64,000 nt of DNA from Ancylobacter defluvii (GTDB taxonomy: Bacteria > Pseudomonadota > Alphaproteobacteria > Rhizobiales > Xanthobacteraceae): positions 434,001 through 498,000 of the forward strand of contig NZ_JAHBGD010000005.1 in assembly GCF_018390605.1 (NCBI RefSeq), read 5' to 3'. The position numbers and the translations under genes were made by a program. Under the pieces are notes generated by a model that was not told the DNA's origin, did not search any database, and saw only the letters and a list, made by a program, of their open reading frames with translations. Of the stretch, positions 44,068 to 54,149 are shown piece by piece (position 1 is the stretch's first letter; the number at the start of each line of letters is the position of its first letter).

Positions 44068-46713
44068 TCAGGCGTTGCTGGTGAAGGAGATCAGGTACAG
44101 CAGGCCTCCGCTCATGATGAAGGTCGCCCGGTCCTCGGCGCTGTCGAGGGTCAGGTTGCCGGTCATGCGCAGATTGCCGGTGTTCTCGGTCAGCGTCAGC
44201 GTGAACGCGCTGGTGTCCTTGGAAAGCACCAGCAGCTGCCCGTCGCGCAGGCCGCTGACGGTGGTGACGTTGGCGTTGGCGGCGAGGGTGACCGCGGCGC
44301 GCGCCACGGCGGCCCGGCTGGTGGACACCGCGACGCTGCTGCCGGACACGGTGACCGGGAAGGACTGGTCGCCGAAATTATTGCCGAACACCACCAGCTT
44401 GAGGGTGCCGGCATCGGTCTTGGCGGTCGGCACCGTGCCGCGCTCGCGGTTGTCGACCAGCTCGAGGTCGCCGGCCGTCGACCAGCCGCCGGTGGCGGTG
44501 GCGTTCAGGCTCAGATGGGCCGTGCCGATGTTCTCGAACTCATTGTCGAGCACGCGGATGTTCTTGACCTGCTCGCCGGCCGCGCCGGTGTGCAGCACGG
44601 CGACGGTGCCGTTCTTGAGCCGGTTGCCGCGGATCACCCAATTGGAGCCGTCGGTCTTCGCCGGGATGTTGCCCGCGATGATCGGATTGGTGGTGGTCAG
44701 GCCGGTGATGTCGCAGCCGGAGATTTCGACATTGCTCTGGTGCCGGCCGAAGAACGTCACCGGCTGGCCGCCGACGATGGTGCAGCCGCGCACGATCAGC
44801 TTGTCGAAGGACTGGTGGGCGATGAGGCCGGGGGCCGTATCGCTCTTCGCGCGGAAGCTGCAATTGACCAGCTCGACGGTGCCGGCCGAAGGATCCTCGC
44901 TATAGACCGAGGGATCGTCATAGTCGGCGATGCCGGTGCCGACGCCGCTGTCGAGATCGACCGCCACCCAGCGGACATTCTTGCCGCGGATCTGGCCACC
45001 GGAGATCGCCCGGCCGATATGGCCGATCAGCTCGACATTGTAGGACTGGTGCCCGCCGGGCTGGGTGCTGCAGTCGATCGAATAGCCGCCGGTGATCACC
45101 ACGTTCTGGGAGATGACGCCCTCGCTGAGCGAGGAGGCATCATTCGCCCAGCCGGCCACCGATGAAGCGCCGAGATCGATCGCCCGCCGGCAATATTCGC
45201 CGATCGGCGAGACGATCGAGGCGCGGCTGCAGCCGCCGATGCTGCGGCCGTAGAACCACTTGCTCGTCGGGTTGGTGTTGGTCGGGTCGCTGAGCTTGCG
45301 GCCGACGGTCTTCGGCGTGTCGAGGGAGAGCGAGGCGCAGAGCGTATAGCCGATCGAGGCGCCGGGGAAATTCTCGACGCCGGTATGCTCATCCCGGACA
45401 TGGGCAAAGAAGCGAATGGCGAAGAAGCTGGTGCCCTGGCTGGCGTCGAGCTCGCCATGCCCCGGACCGACGCCGCGCAGGCCGGCGAGCACGAAGTGCC
45501 CGGCCATGGCGATCTTGCGGATATTCACCGTGCCGCCGGAAATCGGATAGCCATGCGACAGCGGCGTGCCGGTCGCCATCACGTCGGCCGAGCTGTTGGG
45601 GTTGCGGATCTGCACCAGCTCGCCCTTGTACTGCACGCCGAAACCCGACGCGCCGGTGATGCCGTTGAAATAGTCCCAGGTCGAGGTCACCGCGACCCAG
45701 TCGCCGACGCTGAAGCCGTCATTGTTGACGACGCTGAGCGACGAGCCGTTCTGGGGGGCGTCGGCCTTGAGGGTGGTCTTGGTGACGCCGTCATAGCCGG
45801 GCCCGCTCACCACCAGCCATGGAAGCGTGGTCTCGTAGCTGGAGCCGGAGAGGTCGACGACACCGATCCCCAGTCCGTCGATGGTGAGATCGGCATTTTG
45901 CAGCACGCTGATCCTGTGGCCGGGCAGCACGCAGGTGTAGCGGCCGGGCATCTCCACCCGCAGCTTGGTGACCAGCGGGGTGACGGGATCCATCAGCGCG
46001 TTGATGCGCGCCACCAGCCGCGCCATGGCGTTGTCGTCGTTCGCCTCGGTGCCGCCGGTGTCGTAACGGCCGCGGAACATGTCGGGGCGCAGCACGCCGT
46101 CCAGCGGGACGGGAAGATAGGTCGCGCCCATGATCGGCTGCTGACCCTGCTCCAGGAACTCCTTGAGCGAGACATCGTCGAGACGGCCGTCGAAATTGGA
46201 GGAGCCGACGATGCGGATCTGGTTTTCGCCCGGCTGGGCGGTGAAGACGATGTTGCCGTCGCCGCTGCCGCTGCCACCGATGATGCGGGCTTCGCCGCCA
46301 TGCGGCGAGCCGGCGATGTTGCCATTGCTCACCACATAGGCGGTCCAGCCGCCGCTGGTGCGCCCGGAAGTGTCGAAGCGCAGGCGATAGGGTGTGAAGG
46401 CGTCGAGCACCAGCGCCTTGGAGGACAGCGTCTTCACACCGGAATTCGGGCCGAGGTGATCGGGCGTGACGCTGGGCGGGGTGGCCTGCCAGGTCCAGAC
46501 GGAGAGATACCAGTCGACCGAGGGATCGGTGGTGAAATAGCCATTGACGAGGATTTCGGGGCCGTCGATCGGCATCGACGTGCCCTGAAGCTCGAACAGC
46601 GTTTCGCCGCCATCGCCGAATGCGAAGCGTCCGCCGATGCGCACCCGGTTGGGCAGCGGGCTGGTGGGCGCGGCGGCGCGGGCATCGGCAAGCGTGGGGA
46701 AAGAGACGTCCAT
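44068..46713 (-). CDS. Tailspike/tail-fibre-like protein with right-handed beta-helix
   Basis: An 881-residue protein. Residues about 25-190 form a beta-rich, Trp/Gly-containing N-terminal part. Residues about 245-720 show the repetitive short-strand pattern of a parallel beta-helix, with repeated N-V-x-I and I-x-G-x-x-I turns (for example DLTIDGLGIGVVDLSG and NVEISGCDITGLT). The C-terminal 150 residues are beta-rich and Thr/Ala-rich, as in tailspike caps. Such proteins bind and often cut surface polysaccharides. There is no signal peptide. The start 46713 has GGAG eight bases upstream. Confidence 0.7.
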   Translation of the reverse strand: MDVSFPTLADARAAAPTSPLPNRVRIGGRFAFGDGGETLFELQGTSMPIDGPEILVNGYFTTDPSVDWYLSVWTWQATPPSVTPDHLGPNSGVKTLSSKALVLDAFTPYRLRFDTSGRTSGGWTAYVVSNGNIAGSPHGGEARIIGGSGSGDGNIVFTAQPGENQIRIVGSSNFDGRLDDVSLKEFLEQGQQPIMGATYLPVPLDGVLRPDMFRGRYDTGGTEANDDNAMARLVARINALMDPVTPLVTKLRVEMPGRYTCVLPGHRISVLQNADLTIDGLGIGVVDLSGSSYETTLPWLVVSGPGYDGVTKTTLKADAPQNGSSLSVVNNDGFSVGDWVAVTSTWDYFNGITGASGFGVQYKGELVQIRNPNSSADVMATGTPLSHGYPISGGTVNIRKIAMAGHFVLAGLRGVGPGHGELDASQGTSFFAIRFFAHVRDEHTGVENFPGASIGYTLCASLSLDTPKTVGRKLSDPTNTNPTSKWFYGRSIGGCSRASIVSPIGEYCRRAIDLGASSVAGWANDASSLSEGVISQNVVITGGYSIDCSTQPGGHQSYNVELIGHIGRAISGGQIRGKNVRWVAVDLDSGVGTGIADYDDPSVYSEDPSAGTVELVNCSFRAKSDTAPGLIAHQSFDKLIVRGCTIVGGQPVTFFGRHQSNVEISGCDITGLTTTNPIIAGNIPAKTDGSNWVIRGNRLKNGTVAVLHTGAAGEQVKNIRVLDNEFENIGTAHLSLNATATGGWSTAGDLELVDNRERGTVPTAKTDAGTLKLVVFGNNFGDQSFPVTVSGSSVAVSTSRAAVARAAVTLAANANVTTVSGLRDGQLLVLSKDTSAFTLTLTENTGNLRMTGNLTLDSAEDRATFIMSGGLLYLISFTSNA

Positions 46714-46727
46714 TTCAGGTCTCCAAA

Positions 46728-46752
46728 CAAAAAGGCCGCCCTGCGGCGGCCT
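46728..46752 (-). terminator. Hairpin with T5 tract just upstream of the tailspike-like start
   Basis: AGGCCGCC (46733-46740) and GGCGGCCT (46745-46752) pair over a four-base loop, and on the minus strand a T5 tract follows before the start codon at 46713. It is either a terminator for transcription arriving from the right or an attenuator in the tailspike leader. Confidence 0.7.
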
Positions 46753-47302
46753 GTTGCGTTGATCGGTTGGGGAGGAAACTGGCGGCGGGCCGGTCGGCAT
46801 CGCGGCTGAACCGCCTTCAGGGATGGGATGGGGGCGTTCGGCCGGCAGGGAGGCGGGGCCTCGGGTGCTTGACCAGGCGGGACGCCGCTCCGGTCGCGAG
46901 CGACGGGCAGCGTCCACCCGATCGGGCGGCGTGCCCGCTCGGAGGGAATGCTTTCGGTTGCGGGTTACCGGATTTATTCGCCGGCAAATATCATGGGGTA
47001 CGCCTTACGGATTGCGTCGCAAGGTGGCGGCGGTGTTGCTGCGCGGGCATCGGGTCGTGGACAGCCTGCGATGCGCCACAAGGCTGGTGTGGTCGATCAT
47101 GCCCGCCGAGGACATCCGGTCGAGGAGCGGATCTGCGCGCCGGTTGCTGAGGGGTGAGCCGGGCGGGGTGTCGAAGATGAATGGGCAGGAAGCGGATGGG
47201 CTCTCCCGCGGTCGCCCCTGTTCACGATTGCCCCTGACAAAGCGCGATGTCGCCGGAGGCGGCGCGGTTTCCGAGGCATCACCGCCGTGTCAAGCGAGGG
47301 TC
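46753..47302. other. Gene-poor region upstream of the tailspike-like gene
   Basis: No gene is supported in these 550 bases. Around 46960-47010 the sequence is AT-richer (GGATTTATTCGCCGGCAAATATCATGG) and could hold a promoter. Because a terminator-like hairpin lies at 46728-46752, any minus-strand promoter here would have to read through it to reach the tailspike gene. Confidence 0.4.
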
Positions 47303-47340
47303 CCAAAACAAAAAACCCGGCAAGCCAAAAGCGCGCCGGG
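47303..47340 (-). terminator. Rho-independent terminator of the 47397 gene
   Basis: CCCGGC (47316-47321) pairs with GCCGGG (47335-47340) and on the minus strand is followed by T6-G-T4. It lies 57 bases beyond the stop codon of the minus-strand hypothetical gene at 47397. Confidence 0.85.
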
Positions 47341-47396
47341 ACAGGAATTCTCACTCTCTCATTTCATCCTTAGGATATGTCGGCGGGCCTGTGATG

Positions 47397-48047
47397 TCAA
47401 CTGCCATCGTCGTCGAAAAGCCGGCTATCTGAATCCGCGTCGGTGGCCGCCCGCCAGCCGCGCAGCTGGGCAGGGCGCGTTCCCGCCCGGCTCGCGACGT
47501 TTTCCGGCCCCGCCAGCTTCCACAGCGTCGCCAGCGCCGACAGGCCGGCCCGCAGCGCCGCGATCTCGGCGCCGGCCTCGACGTCGTGAACCACGACACG
47601 GCCAAGGACCGAGGCGATCCGTTGCCCGTCCGGCAGCGCGTGCAGCGCCGCTCTTGTCGCGGCATATTGGCGGTCCAGACGGCTCCGGCGGGCTTCCTCG
47701 CTCTCCGTGGCGACCCGGCAATCCGCGAAGCTGTCGCTGCCGAGCCGGCCAAGGGCCGATTCCACCCCGCGTGGGGCGGAGATCGCCCGGCGATAGGCGG
47801 CGACCAACTGTCGATAGTTCTGCCCGGCGGCGAATTCGGACGGGGTAATGGCATGGGAAAGCCGTAGGCGGCCGAGCTCGCTCTCGGCGAGTTGGCTGCG
47901 GCGCAGGCCCTTGGGCAGGCAGGCGCGGTGCGGCTGGGCGATCGCCACCGCCATGGCTTCCTGCTCGGCGGCGTTCTGGGCGGCCTTGGAGCGCGACAGC
48001 CGGCCGGAGGCCGTGCGCGGGCGATTGCTCTGCTTGCGGCGTGCCAT
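47397..48047 (-). CDS. Phage-associated hypothetical protein
   Basis: A 216-residue, Ala/Arg-rich, largely helical protein of unknown family. The N-terminus MARRKQSNRPRTASGRLSRS is strongly basic and could bind nucleic acid. The central part (about 75-175) has regular heptad-like Leu/Ala spacing (RLDRQYAATRAALHALPDG). No catalytic motif is visible. It lies between a phage repressor and a tailspike-like gene with its own intrinsic terminator. Confidence 0.5.
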   Translation of the reverse strand: MARRKQSNRPRTASGRLSRSKAAQNAAEQEAMAVAIAQPHRACLPKGLRRSQLAESELGRLRLSHAITPSEFAAGQNYRQLVAAYRRAISAPRGVESALGRLGSDSFADCRVATESEEARRSRLDRQYAATRAALHALPDGQRIASVLGRVVVHDVEAGAEIAALRAGLSALATLWKLAGPENVASRAGTRPAQLRGWRAATDADSDSRLFDDDGS

Positions 48048-48339
48048 CGGGCGTTCTCCGATAATGTCCCGGCGCGCCGGAGCGGCGATGCGGGAGCGTG
48101 ATCAAGGACTTCGGTGTTGCGGGCTGTTGCCGGGCACGGTCCTGCGCGTTGCGCGTTGCGCGTGGACGTGGCGGGCGAGTTGCGGGGGCGCAGGTGGGGG
48201 TGGCCCGGCATGCAAAGCGCGACGTCGCGGGCGGCCGGCTGCCTGTCGGCGGCGCGGATCAATCCCGCACAGCGCTGGGTTCCGGTCCGACGCCGGCATG
48301 GCGGCGCGGCGCGCCTCCGGCGCAGGACGGCAAGGGGCG
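48048..48339. other. Gap with TGCGCGT triple repeat
   Basis: No gene is supported. TGCGCGT is repeated three times in tandem at 48143-48163, a simple-sequence repeat of a kind prone to slippage. The promoter of the 47397 gene probably lies at the left end. Confidence 0.4.
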
Positions 48340-48816
48340 TCAGATGTCGCTATCCGCCGGCGATCCGGTGCGGGCATAGGCGTCCCATGCGGCGGGCCGG
48401 ATCACCCGGCGGGCATGCGGCTCGCACCAGGACAGCCCGTGGCGCATCACCGGGGCGCCGCAGCACAGGGCAAAGCCATCCTCCGCCTCGCCCTCGATCC
48501 AGGCGCACTGGAAATCGGTGCGGGCGAGCAGGGATACCGGCGTATGGGCTGGCGGGCTGCCGGTCTCGCCCGGCCTGACCGGCACCAGCGGTGCCGTCGT
48601 GTGCGGTGCGGGCGCAGCGGCTCGCGCCGGCCGGGGCTTGCGATGGCCGGGCTCGCAGCGCCGGCGGACGGAATCGCTGTCCTCCGGGGGCTGCGCCCAG
48701 TCGGCATCCTCGGGGAGCGGCGCCTCGAGGAGTTGCGCCTCGGAGTCGAGCCAGAAGTCGTGTCCGGCCAGCCATGTGTCGATGAAGGGGGTGAAACGCG
48801 CCATGTCGCTTGCCAT
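48340..48816 (-). CDS. Hypothetical protein with GcrA-like Cys/His C-terminus
   Basis: A 158-residue protein. The N-terminal 45 residues are acidic, the middle is Pro/Arg-rich and disordered, and the C-terminal 55 residues contain FQCAWIE...FALCCGAPVMRHGLSWCEPHARR. This C-x-W / C-C-G-x-P / W-C-x-x-H-A-R arrangement resembles the C-terminal zinc-knuckle-like end of GcrA cell-cycle regulators, although the GcrA helix-turn-helix is absent. It is divergent from the S24 repressor across an operator array, so it is probably an early, repressed gene. Confidence 0.5.
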   Translation of the reverse strand: MASDMARFTPFIDTWLAGHDFWLDSEAQLLEAPLPEDADWAQPPEDSDSVRRRCEPGHRKPRPARAAAPAPHTTAPLVPVRPGETGSPPAHTPVSLLARTDFQCAWIEGEAEDGFALCCGAPVMRHGLSWCEPHARRVIRPAAWDAYARTGSPADSDI

Positions 48817-48828
48817 TTCGCTGGGAAC

Positions 48829-48891
48829 AATGCAAAACGTATCGTAACAGGTGATGCGATTTGTATCAACCTATGTGATACGATTTGCATC
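48829..48891. promoter_or_regulatory. Three-operator array of the S24 repressor
   Basis: Three 15-bp imperfect palindromes of form GATRC-N5-GYATC lie at 48829-48843 (AATGCAAAACGTATC), 48853-48867 (GATGCGATTTGTATC) and 48877-48891 (GATACGATTTGCATC). Starts are exactly 24 bp apart. They fill the gap between the divergent genes at 48816 and 48911. Equal spacing and palindromic form are what a cooperative phage repressor needs to control both promoters. Confidence 0.75.
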
Positions 48892-48910
48892 GAGAGTCGG
48901 GAGGCCGGTG

Positions 48911-49531
48911 ATGGACATGGCGGAGAGGCTGCGCCTGGCGCGCGAGGCGGCGGGCTACAAGAGCGCGGCGGAGGCGGCGCGGGCCTTCGGCTGGAACGAG
49001 GTCACCTATCGCGCGCATGAGAACGGCCTGCGCGGGCTGAAGCGCGAGGCGGTCGACAAATATGCCCGCGCGTTGCACGTCTCGCCGGTGTGGCTATGGT
49101 CGGGCGAGGGGGCGCCGGACAAGCGCAACACCGTACTGGTGCTCGGCTATGTCGGCGCCGGCGCCGAGGTGTTCACCATCGACGATCACAGCAAGGGCGA
49201 TGGTTTGGAGGAGGTCGAGCTCGATTTCCCGGTGCCCTATGGCAGCATCGCGCTGGTGGTGCGCGGCGACAGCCAATACCCGATTTTCGAGGATGGCGAC
49301 CTGATCGGCTACCATGAGCGCAGCGAGGACCCGACCTTCCTCGTCGGCCGCATGTGCATCGTTCGCCTGCTCGACGGCCGGACCTTCCTGAAGCGCCTGC
49401 GCAAGGGCGCCGACCCCGGCCTGTTCACGCTGACGAGCGCCAATGCCCCGGATATCGAGGATGTGCCGGTGGAATGGGCGGCGCGCTACACCTTCCATAT
49501 CCCGTCCTATGCCTGGCGGAAGGCACGCTGA
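48911..49531 (+). CDS. Phage-type repressor with HTH and S24 (LexA-like) peptidase domain
   Basis: A 206-residue repressor. Residues 3-60 form an XRE-like helix-turn-helix (RLRLAREAAGYKSAAEAARAF). A linker carries GYVGAGAEV, where Ala83-Gly84 matches the LexA/CI cleavage bond. The S24 domain provides Ser121 in VRGDSQYP and Lys161 in GRTFLKRL, at about the spacing seen in LexA. RecA-stimulated self-cleavage is therefore plausible. Start 48911 follows an operator array; a longer in-frame reading begins inside that array. Confidence 0.85.
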   Translation: MDMAERLRLAREAAGYKSAAEAARAFGWNEVTYRAHENGLRGLKREAVDKYARALHVSPVWLWSGEGAPDKRNTVLVLGYVGAGAEVFTIDDHSKGDGLEEVELDFPVPYGSIALVVRGDSQYPIFEDGDLIGYHERSEDPTFLVGRMCIVRLLDGRTFLKRLRKGADPGLFTLTSANAPDIEDVPVEWAARYTFHIPSYAWRKAR

Positions 49532-49544
49532 TACGATTAGTGTC
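49530..49544. promoter_or_regulatory. Fourth operator copy, downstream of the repressor gene
   Basis: GATACGATTAGTGTC matches the operator consensus of the upstream array with one half-site change. It overlaps the repressor stop codon and lies 120 bases before the SRAP gene start at 49664, so the repressor may also control SRAP. Confidence 0.5.
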
Positions 49545-49663
49545 GAGTTGGTTGATTTGTACAAAATGAATTGCCGCTGGGCCGGTGGCTCCGGTCGGAT
49601 CGCCGGGGCCGGTGCGGTGGCCGGTCGGATTGATCGGCGCCGGCGCTGCGCTAGTCTGGGGCC

Positions 49664-50386
49664 ATGTGCAATCTCTACAGCCTGAAGACCAACGCCCAGG
49701 CGATTGCCGACCTCGTCGGCACGCTGGATGAGCGCGCCGGCAACATGCCGCCGCAGCCGGCGATCTTCCCGGACCAGCCGGCGCCGGTGGTCCGCCAGGC
49801 GGCGGGCGGGGCACGCGAATTGGTCCGCGCCCGCTGGGGCATGCCGCCGCCGCCGCACTATGGCGGGCCGCCGGTGACCAATATCCGCAACCTGTCGTCG
49901 CCGCACTGGCGCGGCTGGCTTGCCCCGGCGCATCGCTGCCTGGTGCCGTTTACCTCGTTCTCGGAATATGCGCCGGAGCCGAATCCGGCGACCCGGCGGC
50001 GCGACATCGTGTGGTTCGCCCTCGGCGAGCAGCGGCCGCTTGGCTTCTTCGCCGGGCTGTGGACGCCGTGGCACGGCATGCGCGGCACTCGGGCCGAGCA
50101 GGTGGCGGGGCCGCACGAACTGTTCGGCTTCCTCACCTGCGCCCCCAATGCGGTGGTGGCGCCGATCCATCCCAAGGCGATGCCGGTGATCCTCGCCACC
50201 GCCGAGGAGCGCGACGTCTGGCTGCGGGCGCCGTGGGAGGAAGCGAGGGCGCTGCAACGGCCCTTGGCGGACGACCGGCTGCTGATCGTCGCGCGCGGCG
50301 CGGCGAAGCAAGACCCGCCGGAGCAAGACCCGCCGGAGACCGAACCGCCGCCGCGGCCGGTGGCGCAGCAGATGTCGCTGTTCTGA
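49664..50386 (+). CDS. SRAP-domain protein (YedK/HMCES, abasic-site protein crosslinker)
   Basis: A 240-residue SOS-response-associated protein. Cys2, exposed after Met removal, forms the thiazolidine link to abasic sites in single-stranded [12 protein letters not shown], the FTSFSEY block with the conserved Glu, and [11 protein letters not shown] with the active-site His are all present. The C-terminal tail is Pro-rich with a short duplication ([10 protein letters not shown]) and ends AQQMSLF, which resembles the bacterial beta-clamp-binding pentapeptide. It lies just downstream of the S24 repressor and an operator copy. Confidence 0.88.
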   Translation: MCNLYSLKTNAQAIADLVGTLDERAGNMPPQPAIFPDQPAPVVRQAAGGARELVRARWGMPPPPHYGGPPVTNIRNLSSPHWRGWLAPAHRCLVPFTSFSEYAPEPNPATRRRDIVWFALGEQRPLGFFAGLWTPWHGMRGTRAEQVAGPHELFGFLTCAPNAVVAPIHPKAMPVILATAEERDVWLRAPWEEARALQRPLADDRLLIVARGAAKQDPPEQDPPETEPPPRPVAQQMSLF

Positions 50387-50411
50387 ACGGCCGGCCGGTG
50401 CGCCGAGACAA

Positions 50412-50439
50412 AAATGCCCGGCGCGGCGGCCGGGCATTT
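50412..50439. terminator. Bidirectional Rho-independent terminator between SRAP gene and tctA
   Basis: AAATGCCCGGC (50412-50422) pairs with GCCGGGCATTT (50429-50439) over a six-base loop. A-rich sequence on the left gives T5 on the minus strand and TTTGCTTTC follows on the plus strand, so it can end both the SRAP and tctA transcripts. Confidence 0.85.
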
Positions 50440-50459
50440 GCTTTCGTTGGATTGTGTCG

Positions 50460-51971
<1,512 letters not shown>

Positions 51972-51983
51972 GGGATGCGATCC

Positions 51984-52469
51984 TCAGATCAGCCGCTCGA
52001 GCGGGCCGGCGGGCAGCGACAGCTGCAGGCCCTTGGCGAAGACGAGATAGATGATGAAGCAGATCGCGGTGCCGGCGAGGAAATGCGCCCAGATTGGGCC
52101 GCGGCCGAAGCCCTTGGCGGTGGCGGCGAACAACCAACCGGTGGCGATGGAGAAGCCTAGGAAGGGCAGCAGCACGATTTGCCCGACCAGCCCGGCCAGC
52201 ACCCAGAAAATCGGCTTCGGCTCGTCGCGCGGGCGCTCTTCGTCCATGCCCTTCATCGCCTCGACCGCATTGGCGATGGCGAGCAGGCCGAGGCCGATGG
52301 CGATCAGGGTGGGGAAGGCGGCCGGCCCGACCGACGAATAGGAGGGGATCTGCGCCAGCCGCCAGGCCTCCCAGCCGATGACGGCGGCGAGCACGGCGAG
52401 TGCCAGCGCGATGACGAAGCGGGCCTTGTCCGGCTTCGAGCCGGTAGTAAGCGGGTTCGGGTCGGACAT
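51984..52469 (-). CDS. tctB: Tripartite tricarboxylate transporter small permease
   Basis: A 161-residue protein with four predicted transmembrane segments (about 18-35, 53-68, 88-122 and 132-148). SYSSVGPAAFPTLIAIGLGLL is the TctB signature that ends its first loop. It lies 12 bases upstream of tctA and is required for assembly of the transporter. It is poorly conserved in sequence, so the call relies on topology and position. Confidence 0.85.
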   Translation of the reverse strand: MSDPNPLTTGSKPDKARFVIALALAVLAAVIGWEAWRLAQIPSYSSVGPAAFPTLIAIGLGLLAIANAVEAMKGMDEERPRDEPKPIFWVLAGLVGQIVLLPFLGFSIATGWLFAATAKGFGRGPIWAHFLAGTAICFIIYLVFAKGLQLSLPAGPLERLI

Positions 52470-52645
52470 GGGGTGCCTCTGAGGATGCCTCGGATGGAAC
52501 GCGGCCGGATCGGGCGTGGGGCCGGCACGGCCGGCCGGGAGCCCTTGACGTTACGGACGGTGGCGTCGCCCTTTAAGGAAACGCCCGGACGCTGGAGCGC
52601 CCGGGCGGGAACATCTGAGGAGAAGCGCGGCGCGGGCCGCCGGCC

Positions 52646-53614
52646 TCACTGCGCGAGGCCGATCTCCTTCAGCACCGTGGTGGTGTTGGCGATGTCGATG
52701 GCCAGCTGCTTGTCGAACGCCTCGCCGGCGAGATAGGTGTCGGCCCAGCCCTTCTGCTTCAGCATGTCGGTCCAGGCCTTGGACTTCGCCATCTTCTCGA
52801 CGAGGCCGGACAGCTCCTTTTTCTGCTCCGGCGTGATGCCGGGGGCAGCGGCGACCATGCGCCAGTTCTGGATCTCGACGTCGACGCCGGATTCCTTGAA
52901 GGTCGGCACATCCGGCGCCTCCGGCAGGCGCTGGGCACCCGACACGCCGAGGATGCGCAGCTTGCCGGCCTTGGCCTGGGCATCGAACTCGGACAGGCTG
53001 GAGATGCCGACCGTCACCTTGCCGCCGAGGATGGAGGCGAGCGATTCGCCGCCGCCGGAGAAGGCGATGTAGTTGAGCTTCTTCGGGTCGCCGCCGATCG
53101 CCTTGAGGATCAGGCCGGCGGCGATGTGGTCGGTGCCGCCCGCCGAGCCGCCCGCCCACGACACCTTGGCCGGATCGGCCTTCAGCGCCGCGACCAGATC
53201 GGCCATCGACTTCAGCGGCGAATTCGCCGGCACCGCGATCGCCTCGAATTCGCCGGTGAGCCGGGCGATCGGTGTGACCTGCGACAGCGTCACCGGCGAC
53301 TTGTTGGTGATGATGGCGCCGACCATCACATAGCCGCCGACGATCAGCGCATGGGGATCGGCCTTGCTGGCATTGACGAACTGCGCCAGGCCGATGGTGC
53401 CGCCGGCGCCGGGCACGTTCAGCACCTGCACATTGGAGACCAGCTTGTCGGTCTGCAGCACGTGCTGCATCGAGCGCGCGGTCTGGTCCCAGCCGCCGCC
53501 CGGCGCCGCCGGCGCCATGATCTTGAGTTCCGTCACCTCGGCATGCGCGCTGACGAACGGGATACAGCTGGCGAGCGCGGCGGCGACGACGGCCCCGCGG
53601 AGCATCTTGGTCAT
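52646..53614 (-). CDS. tctC: Tripartite tricarboxylate transporter substrate-binding protein
   Basis: A 322-residue periplasmic receptor with a Sec signal peptide (cleavage after AHA near 25). The family core is [14 protein letters not shown] (ligand carboxylate loop), [15 protein letters not shown] and [14 protein letters not shown]. TctC-type receptors bind citrate, tricarballylate or other carboxylates; the ligand is not deduced. It begins the tctCBA unit and is 176 bases upstream of tctB. It is divergent from gor. Confidence 0.9.
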   Translation of the reverse strand: MTKMLRGAVVAAALASCIPFVSAHAEVTELKIMAPAAPGGGWDQTARSMQHVLQTDKLVSNVQVLNVPGAGGTIGLAQFVNASKADPHALIVGGYVMVGAIITNKSPVTLSQVTPIARLTGEFEAIAVPANSPLKSMADLVAALKADPAKVSWAGGSAGGTDHIAAGLILKAIGGDPKKLNYIAFSGGGESLASILGGKVTVGISSLSEFDAQAKAGKLRILGVSGAQRLPEAPDVPTFKESGVDVEIQNWRMVAAAPGITPEQKKELSGLVEKMAKSKAWTDMLKQKGWADTYLAGEAFDKQLAIDIANTTTVLKEIGLAQ

Positions 53615-54149
53615 GGTTTCCTCCAGTGGACGACGGCTTTGTTGGACGGGATGGCGCCGTTGCGTATCGCGTGCAAGCTAGAGCGCGGCTTGAAAGCTGT
53701 CGAGTTCCACGAAAGGACGAACAAGCTTTTGATGTTGCATTGCAAAATCGGCAACTGCGTTGCGGCAGGCAACCCCGGCGCCGCTGCTGCCTCGGCGATC
53801 CGCTGCGGCTGGATATCGAAATGCTGGACGTCCTCGCGGACACCGGGCTGCCGTGAAGCGCGATGGTCTGGGGCGCGGCGTGGTCGGCCTGCACGGCAAC
53901 ATCACGGGCCGCCGCGATCCGACGCGCCTCGGCGAGGCCCGAGCCGGCGGATGGGATGGCGACGTCGCGTCGTGCGGGCGGTGTAGGGCGGGAGCGCGGC
54001 GCGTCCAATCCGCCCGCGCCGCCCGGCCGTATGCGAATGGCTGCGCTGCGTCCGTCGCCGGACGACTTGACGCGGCGCGGGCGCGGGGCGACATGGCAGC
54101 CATGGTGCGGCACGGTGCGGCGCCAGCGCCATTCGTCGGGAGCCCCGCC
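53615..54149. other. Divergent intergenic region between tctC and gor
   Basis: No gene is recognised in these 535 bases. Frames on both strands are open for long stretches but show no family motif, start context or plausible composition. The region presumably holds the tctC promoter at the left and the gor promoter near the right end, where GGGAG (about 54139-54143) serves as the gor ribosome-binding site. Confidence 0.4.

Larger units (their letters stand above)
42712..50386. mobile_element. Phage-derived cassette (lysis, tailspike, repressor)
   Basis: Holin-like, lysozyme, beta-helix tailspike-like, two phage-type hypothetical genes and an S24 repressor lie between a tRNA gene and core tctABC. 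Terminase, portal, capsid, tail-tube and integrase genes are absent, so this is a remnant or a self-contained moron/lysis-type cassette. Individual terminators around the tailspike support autonomous expression. Boundaries are approximate; the SRAP gene at the right end could be host or phage. Confidence 0.5.

Noticed and set aside
42553..45165. 870-codon plus-strand open frame across the lysozyme and tailspike genes
   Set aside because: It is antisense to well-supported genes and shows only low-complexity Gly/Arg/Asp sequence.
53626..53856. Small plus-strand open frame between tctC and gor
   Set aside because: Although it has a start codon, its composition and lack of motif or ribosome-binding site do not support a gene.
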